Of a DNA stretch of 10,922 bases, positions 6,383 to 10,922 are shown in pieces. Below the pieces are notes generated by a model. The model ran no database searches. It saw nothing but the letters and a program-made list of their open reading frames with translations, and was not told where the DNA came from. Source of the stretch: Actinomycetota bacterium (GTDB lineage Bacteria > Actinomycetota > Acidimicrobiia > Acidimicrobiales > RAAP-2). Made by a program: the position numbers and the translations under genes. The stretch is from contig WLKR01000024.1 of NCBI GenBank assembly GCA_009701115.1, positions 1 to 10,922 of the forward strand. The letters run 5' to 3'. Numbering within the stretch: position 1 is the first letter of the stretch; the number at the start of each line of letters is the position of its first letter.

Positions 6383-6882
6383 AGCTCGAGTGGTCCGGCG
6401 TTGCCGAAGCCCTGGCGGATGCCCTGGCCGGCGCGCTGGCTGAGCTGTTCGGGTTCGAACAACATCCAGTAGGCATTGCGGGCGTGGTCCCGTGAGCGGT
6501 TCTCAAAGACCATGGCCAAGACCTTGGGGTCGCTGGCCTCGTCCTCGTGGACGAAGACTTCGAGGATGGGAGTGCTAGTGAGCAGCTGGGCCTGCATGAT
6601 GCCCATGGCGGCCTCGTGGGCGCACTGCTTATCCACGGCGGCGCTGCCGGGCATGCCGAGGGCCACCACGATCGAACACCCGTCTTTTTCAATCAAGTTC
6701 TTAGCCGCGACGGCCAAGTCCTTAAAGCCGGGGACGGTCTTGGCGATAGTCACGAACTTCTCGCCGTAGCCGGGGCACTCGGCCAACTCGGCCAGAGCGG
6801 CGCCGCCCATGTTGTATCGAGCGAACATGGTGTCGACAACACCAATCTTCACAACCTTGGTGGACTTGTCCTTCTTGCTCAT
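6379..6882 (-). CDS. ribC: Archaeal-type riboflavin synthase (167 aa)
   Basis: Riboflavin synthase converts two 6,7-dimethyl-8-ribityllumazine molecules into riboflavin plus the pyrimidinedione by-product. I recognise the archaeal, lumazine-synthase-related family (the Methanocaldococcus type, about 156 aa, pentameric), which is not homologous to the two-domain bacterial enzyme. Motifs recalled from that family appear in order: KIGVVDTMFAR (12-22), TVPGFKDLAVA (49-59), ALGMPG (74-79), DKQCAHEAAMGIMQAQLLT (84-102), EVFVHEDEA (108-116), AYWMLFEPEQL (137-147) and AGQGIRQGFGNAGP (151-164). The protein is full length with a short lysine-rich N-terminal extension. ATG at 6882 has only a weak GGAA upstream; GTG at codon 11 (6850-6852) would give an N-terminus closer to the archaeal form. 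It is convergent with the acyl-CoA dehydrogenase and overlaps it by 4 nt. No other riboflavin gene is in the window and no flavin riboswitch is evident upstream. The symbol follows archaeal usage; Bacillus ribC is a different gene. Confidence 0.88.
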   Translation of the reverse strand: MSKKDKSTKVVKIGVVDTMFARYNMGGAALAELAECPGYGEKFVTIAKTVPGFKDLAVAAKNLIEKDGCSIVVALGMPGSAAVDKQCAHEAAMGIMQAQLLTSTPILEVFVHEDEASDPKVLAMVFENRSRDHARNAYWMLFEPEQLSQRAGQGIRQGFGNAGPLEL

Positions 6883-7001
6883 AGTTCCAGCCTAGGGGGA
6901 TGGATTGGAGACGCTCTTCGGCCGGCGGAGCCCAGTTTCTTCATAGCCGGCGTGTAGATTTAGCCGTTGTCTAACCACTCCGGTCGCGATGGGAACCCCG
7001 C
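6883..7001. promoter_or_regulatory. Divergent intergenic region (riboflavin synthase / glycosyltransferase)
   Basis: This 119-bp gap separates the leftward riboflavin synthase from the rightward glycosyltransferase and should carry a promoter for each. On the plus strand TAGATT (6955-6960) resembles an actinobacterial -10 box and would give a leader of about 35 nt, but no good -35 box precedes it. GCCGGC occurs twice (near 6921 and 6945) and could form a 6-bp hairpin in the riboflavin synthase leader. It is too short for an FMN riboswitch and shows none of its conserved helices. Confidence 0.35.
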
Positions 7002-9230
7002 TTGTCACCTACACCACCTACATTTCGGGAGCGAGTGGCCTTCTATCTCGAAACGTTGACGGCTCTCATGCGGATCAACCGAACGGGTGAGTTTCTTCGT
7101 GACCGTTTGACTAACGAATTAGTTGCGTCGGGCTCGCCTAAGGCTCGCCTCTTTCGCCGGCTACTACCCCCGCATTCGCTACGGTTCAGCACCTTCTTCT
7201 GGGTCTTGCTTCGAATTCTCCGCCTAAGGCTGCGCTGGATTACCTGGAAGTCCGATGAAGGTATCAAGGTGGGTCAACCCACCGCCGAAGTAGTGCGAGT
7301 CCAAAGCGATACCCGAGTCATCACCTTTGAGCCGTCGCCTAGTGCCGACGTGGTCATCATCATCCCGGTTTATAACAACTGGTCAATGACCGCGACCTGC
7401 CTGCGCTCGTTGATGATGACGTCGAACGAGACGTCGTATCGCGTGGTCGTCGTCGATGACGGATCGTCGGACGAGACGCCGGAGCGGCTCGCGGAGATTC
7501 CCGGTATCACCAATCTCTGCCTCGCCGAGAACGTGGGCTTTCTGCGTGCCGTCCACGCCGGCTTCGCGGCCGTCTCGGAGCCCTGGGTGATCCTCCTCAA
7601 CAACGACACCGTGGTCACCGATGGCTGGCTGGATGCCCTGGTCGACATGGCTCGCGCCGATGACACGATTGGCGTGGTGGGGGCCAAGCTCCTCTTTCCC
7701 GATGGGGTCCTGCAAGAGGCCGGATCGTTGATCTTTAAAACGGGCGCGGGCGTGAACTACGGCAAGGGCGACCGCGCCGACAAGACTTGGTACGAGTTTC
7801 CCCGCGAGGTCGACTACTGCTCCGGTGCCGCGCTTTTGATTCGACACTCGGTCTGGCAGTCGACCGGTGGCTTCGACCTCGATTTTGCTCCGGCCTACTA
7901 CGAAGAGACGGACTTCGCCTTCGCGGTGCGCCGCGCCGGCTACCGGGTGATGTACCAACCGAAGTCGCGGATCTATCACTTCGAGGGTGCCACCTACGGC
8001 ACCGATGAGAGCCCTAAGAAACGGGCGCTCATGAAGACCAATCGCCAGCGACTCGTGACGAAGTGGAAGAGAGAGTTGGCAGACCACCTCGAGCCGGCCC
8101 CGCATCACCAGGTCGGTCAAGCCTGGCGCAGTTCCCGGGGTCGCATTCTGGTGGTTGACTCCGGCGTTCCCCAGACCGACAAGGACGCGGGCTCAATCCG
8201 CATGTTTGAGATTGTCCGCATCTTGCGTCAGATGGGCTACGCCGTTTCCTTTCTCATGACGCGAGGGGGGCTCGAAGAGCCCTACACCGGCGCCCTGCGT
8301 GACTTGGAAGTCGAAGTCATTGACGGGCGCGTCAACTACGGCATCGAGATTGCACGTCTCGCCCCGGTCCTCAAGTTCGCCATCCTGTCTCGCCCGGAGG
8401 ACGCCATCAAGACCGAGCCACTGGTCCGGGCCTTTGCCCCTCAGGCCAAAATCATCTACGACACCGTGGACTTGCACTACGTCCGTGAGTCCCGCCGCGC
8501 CGAAATCGAAAACGATCCCGCTATCGCCACTGCCGCTGAGTGGTTTCGAGAGACCGAACTCGGTCTCGTGGCCCGTTGCGACGCCACGCTGGTCGTGACG
8601 GACACCGAGGCAGCGGTCTTGGCCCAGGCCGTGCCCGATTGCGACGTTCGTGTTGTCTCTATCGTCCACTCGTCGCGGCCCCGCGTTCACGGTTTTGGCG
8701 AGCGTCGCGACATCATGTTCGTCGGTAACTTCAACCACTTGCCTAACCGTGACGCCGTGACCTGGTTCGTAGAAGAAGTCTTTCCTCGCGTTCAAGTCGC
8801 GATCCCCGGTATGCAGTTCAACGTCGTCGGTTCGCACCTCCCGGATCAGATCGCCGCCCTCGCTCGTCCGGGTGTCAACATCGTTGGATGGGTCCACGAC
8901 CTCAGTCCGCTCTACGACTCGATACGTCTCGTGGTGGCCCCCTTGCGTTACGGCGCCGGTATTAAGGGCAAGCTGGGCGAGAGCGCGTCACACGGCGTGC
9001 CCTTCGTCTGCACCAACATTGCCATTGAGGGCACCTTCATGGAGAGCGGACGAGACTGCCTAGCCGCCGATGAGGCCACCACGTTTGCCGACGCCGTTAT
9101 CGCGCTCTACGACGACGAAGCCACGTGGGAGACCATGTCTAAGAACGTGCAGCACGTCATTGACGCGCAGTGCTCACCTGACGTGGCGCGTTCTGCACTC
9201 GAGAGCCTCTTTACCGACCTCGGGGTCTAG
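7002..9230 (+). CDS. Two-domain glycosyltransferase, GT2 fused to GT4 (742 aa)
   Basis: Probably builds a surface glycan by adding two sugars, one per domain. The GT2 (GT-A fold) domain spans about residues 116-330: VVIIIPVYNN at the start, the nucleotide-binding VVVVDDGSSDET (148-159), the metal-site-like LLNNDT (198-203) and EETDFAFAVRRAGYRV (301-316) with the acidic catalytic region. The GT4 (GT-B fold) domain runs from about 380 to the end, with RILVVDSGVPQTDKDAGSIR, IMFVGNFNHLPNRDA (571-585) and APLRYGAGIKGKLGESASHG (646-665), including the Glu660/Glu676 region of GT4 enzymes. Residues 55-82 are hydrophobic and basic, perhaps membrane-associated; no signal peptide is seen. TTG at 7002 is chosen for GGGAA at 6991-6995 (6-nt spacing); GTG at 7035 or ATG at 7068 are alternatives. 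The donor and acceptor sugars are unknown. Its end lies 4 nt from the convergent membrane protein gene. Confidence 0.88.
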   Translation: MSPTPPTFRERVAFYLETLTALMRINRTGEFLRDRLTNELVASGSPKARLFRRLLPPHSLRFSTFFWVLLRILRLRLRWITWKSDEGIKVGQPTAEVVRVQSDTRVITFEPSPSADVVIIIPVYNNWSMTATCLRSLMMTSNETSYRVVVVDDGSSDETPERLAEIPGITNLCLAENVGFLRAVHAGFAAVSEPWVILLNNDTVVTDGWLDALVDMARADDTIGVVGAKLLFPDGVLQEAGSLIFKTGAGVNYGKGDRADKTWYEFPREVDYCSGAALLIRHSVWQSTGGFDLDFAPAYYEETDFAFAVRRAGYRVMYQPKSRIYHFEGATYGTDESPKKRALMKTNRQRLVTKWKRELADHLEPAPHHQVGQAWRSSRGRILVVDSGVPQTDKDAGSIRMFEIVRILRQMGYAVSFLMTRGGLEEPYTGALRDLEVEVIDGRVNYGIEIARLAPVLKFAILSRPEDAIKTEPLVRAFAPQAKIIYDTVDLHYVRESRRAEIENDPAIATAAEWFRETELGLVARCDATLVVTDTEAAVLAQAVPDCDVRVVSIVHSSRPRVHGFGERRDIMFVGNFNHLPNRDAVTWFVEEVFPRVQVAIPGMQFNVVGSHLPDQIAALARPGVNIVGWVHDLSPLYDSIRLVVAPLRYGAGIKGKLGESASHGVPFVCTNIAIEGTFMESGRDCLAADEATTFADAVIALYDDEATWETMSKNVQHVIDAQCSPDVARSALESLFTDLGV

Positions 9231-9234
9231 TTCC

Positions 9235-10922
9235 CTACGGTTTGACGTTCCAAATACGGACATCGAGTTGATCGACGCCGGGCGACTCGGCTAGTCCCGT
9301 GAAGACGGCGTAGGCGCATGTCGGATTGCCGGAGTACTGGGTTGCGATCAACGTCGTCACCCCGAGTCGACGCATCTGGTCTTGAGCTTTCCCCAGACCA
9401 GAGAAGTTGGGTCGGTCGGGGGCATTAGGTGCGTCGCACTGTGTGACGATGGCCTTGAGACTGTCCCACGTTTTCGTCTGGGGACCCGCTGAGCCGTGAG
9501 CGAGGGTGAAGTTGAAGTTATTCAACGACTGCCACATCATGGCCAGGGGTGCGCCATTGATGGCCAGTGGTGCGGTGACGACCACCGACTGAGGGCTTAG
9601 CGATTTCTCAGCCGGTGACGAGAACCACAGTGGGACGACTTTTTCCGACTGAGGCATGGGCCACCGGGGCAAGAGGGTGAGCGAGGCGAGGACTGCCAAA
9701 CACGTGGCCGCGGCCAACCGCTGCGTGCGACGGATAGACGTGGGCGTCGTGGCGAAGTAGGTAATGACTCGATCCAGGATGATGCCAACAATTAAGGCCA
9801 AGAAGAGCCACATGTAGAGCGTCCAGCGACTGGCAATCGAACTCTCGAGGAGCGGTAGCTCACGCAGTTTGCTGAACGGTCCACGAATCCCGATGAACTG
9901 CCCATTAACGGTTGGTTCGGCGCCAACGGCCACGCTGACCGCCGTGAAGAAGCCGATGCCGAGGACCCAAATCTCTCGACGCCGGATGACCAGAGGCAGG
10001 CTGGCCAGTATGAGCAAGATGAGGGGAATGCCGATGAAGCCCCCACTTTCAAATGGGTCGGGGTGAATGCTGTTGCCGCGGAAGAAGATGAGGGCATCTA
10101 TGGAGTTGGCAACTCCGAACCCAAATTTTTGCAGCGATCCCGGCAGTAGGAACGCGAATCCGTCGATTTTGAGGTTGGCTACGATCCCCGCGTCTCGGTA
10201 GGCGCCAGTCATGTGGCCCTCGCCGTAGAGGAAGTTGTAGACGAAGAGCCCGAGAGGGAGCGCGGCGCAGGCCAGCGCGACACCTATCGACTTCGCGGCG
10301 TAGATCGTGGCGGCGAGTGGCCGTCGAGTCAGCCTGATCACGAGTATCGCGATCAGTGGGAGGGCAATTATTAAGGCGTTCAAGAGGAGTTCTGGTGATA
10401 TTCCTATCTGGGCGACCAGGCAGAGGGCCAGCAGTGCCCCACTGCGCCAGGGCTTCCACTGTTGACGCACAAAGATTTCATTGATGGCCAGCACCATGAT
10501 CGGGAAGACGAAGATCATGGTTAAGAAGAGGTGGCCCCATAGCTGGGCCACCAGGTAGGGCGAGAAACCATAGAGCAGTCCGGCGATAAACCTCGCCGAG
10601 CGGCGCTGCACCCATCGCCCCGCTACCCAATAGAGCGCGAGGGCGGCCGTTAAGGGGGAGAGGACGGTCAGAAAGTTGTAGCTAAATATGGGGCCCCAGA
10701 TCCACGTCAGGGGTGCGCAGAGTGTGCCTAGAAAGGGCATCGAGGTGACATTGGCGAGGTTTACGCCGTGGGGAGCATTGACGAGATCGGTGAAAAAGGG
10801 GTTGTGAAAGTGGGCTAGCTGGTGGGCGGTAATCCCGAGGAACCAGATTTCTTGTCCCCCGTCGCCCCCTAGCCCGCCGGTGAGCAGGTGCGTCGGTCCC
10901 CGCAGCCAGGCCTGCCAGTTTG
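9235..10922 (-). CDS. Polytopic membrane protein, GT-C-like; 5' end beyond window (at least 561 aa)
   Basis: Multi-pass membrane protein, probably an integral glycosyltransferase of GT-C type or a related surface-polymer protein. The first ATG visible inside the hydrophobic part (10738-10740) is not the real start. The frame stays open for 60 more codons to the window edge, and these encode a conserved-looking first loop: GGDGGQEIWFLG, then HNPFFTDLVNAPHGVNL and TS just before MPFLGTLCAPLTW. An acidic first extracytoplasmic loop of this kind is usual in the GT-C superfamily. About ten hydrophobic segments follow, ending near a stretch rich in Ile, Leu and Val just before ITYFATTPTSIRR. The C-terminal ~150 residues are hydrophilic and probably extracytoplasmic, with SVVVTAPLAINGAP, AMMWQSLNNFNF and two cysteines that may bond. 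The stop codon is 4 nt from the end of the convergent glycosyltransferase gene, so both genes lack room for a terminator between them. Substrate is unknown. Confidence 0.82.
   Translation of the reverse strand, partial: NWQAWLRGPTHLLTGGLGGDGGQEIWFLGITAHQLAHFHNPFFTDLVNAPHGVNLANVTSMPFLGTLCAPLTWIWGPIFSYNFLTVLSPLTAALALYWVAGRWVQRRSARFIAGLLYGFSPYLVAQLWGHLFLTMIFVFPIMVLAINEIFVRQQWKPWRSGALLALCLVAQIGISPELLLNALIIALPLIAILVIRLTRRPLAATIYAAKSIGVALACAALPLGLFVYNFLYGEGHMTGAYRDAGIVANLKIDGFAFLLPGSLQKFGFGVANSIDALIFFRGNSIHPDPFESGGFIGIPLILLILASLPLVIRRREIWVLGIGFFTAVSVAVGAEPTVNGQFIGIRGPFSKLRELPLLESSIASRWTLYMWLFLALIVGIILDRVITYFATTPTSIRRTQRLAAATCLAVLASLTLLPRWPMPQSEKVVPLWFSSPAEKSLSPQSVVVTAPLAINGAPLAMMWQSLNNFNFTLAHGSAGPQTKTWDSLKAIVTQCDAPNAPDRPNFSGLGKAQDQMRRLGVTTLIATQYSGNPTCAYAVFTGLAESPGVDQLDVRIWNVKP

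Noticed and set aside
6883..7001. FMN riboswitch upstream of the riboflavin synthase gene
   Set aside because: The gap is too short, and the multi-helix pattern and conserved bases of the RFN element are not present.
6989..7090. ATG at 6989 opening a 33-codon frame, as a start or leader peptide for the glycosyltransferase
   Set aside because: It is out of frame with the glycosyltransferase, has no Shine-Dalgarno and stops at 7088-7090; the peptide shows no attenuator-like codon run.
7383..8897. Two minus-strand open frames (7383-8120 and 8193-8897) opposite the glycosyltransferase
   Set aside because: Both lie antisense to motif-bearing GT2 and GT4 domains and show no family features of their own.

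Overview
The window looks like a chromosomal segment of an actinobacterium, with no sign of a mobile element, CRISPR array or RNA gene. The DNA is moderately GC-rich with short intergenic gaps. The lipid-metabolism enzymes resemble mycobacterial FadD, FadE and FadA types, GTG and TTG starts are used, and the cell-surface genes are of actinobacterial style. Acidimicrobiia (an uncultured aquatic lineage) is my best guess, but it is an inference from style and not from a marker gene.

Layout. Positions 1-2941 (minus strand) hold an acyl-CoA synthetase followed by a thiolase, ending in a strong hairpin at the left edge. Positions 3044-6382 (plus strand) hold a large secreted alpha/beta-hydrolase-like protein and an acyl-CoA dehydrogenase. 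The dehydrogenase start codon lies inside a potential RNA hairpin. Positions 6379-6882 (minus strand) hold a small gene that I recognise as an archaeal-type riboflavin synthase, overlapping the dehydrogenase tail to tail by 4 bases. Positions 7002-9230 (plus strand) hold a two-domain glycosyltransferase (GT2 then GT4). Positions 9235-10922 (minus strand) hold a polytopic membrane protein of GT-C-like style. Its reading frame stays open to the right edge, so it is 5'-truncated by the window.

How the genes fit together. The left 6.4 kb reads as an acyl-chain catabolism locus: a secreted esterase or lipase candidate, an acyl-CoA ligase, an FAD-dependent acyl-CoA dehydrogenase and a thiolase. The hydratase and hydroxyacyl-CoA dehydrogenase steps are absent from the window. 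The riboflavin synthase would supply the flavin precursor of the dehydrogenase cofactor, although a functional link is only suggested by adjacency. The right 4 kb belongs to cell-surface glycan assembly and is probably unrelated.

The most notable element is the archaeal-type riboflavin synthase in a bacterial setting. Secondary points are possible RNA structures at two neighbouring start sites, a palindrome upstream of the thiolase, and the missing canonical catalytic glutamate in the acyl-CoA dehydrogenase. All gaps between genes are under 130 bases.
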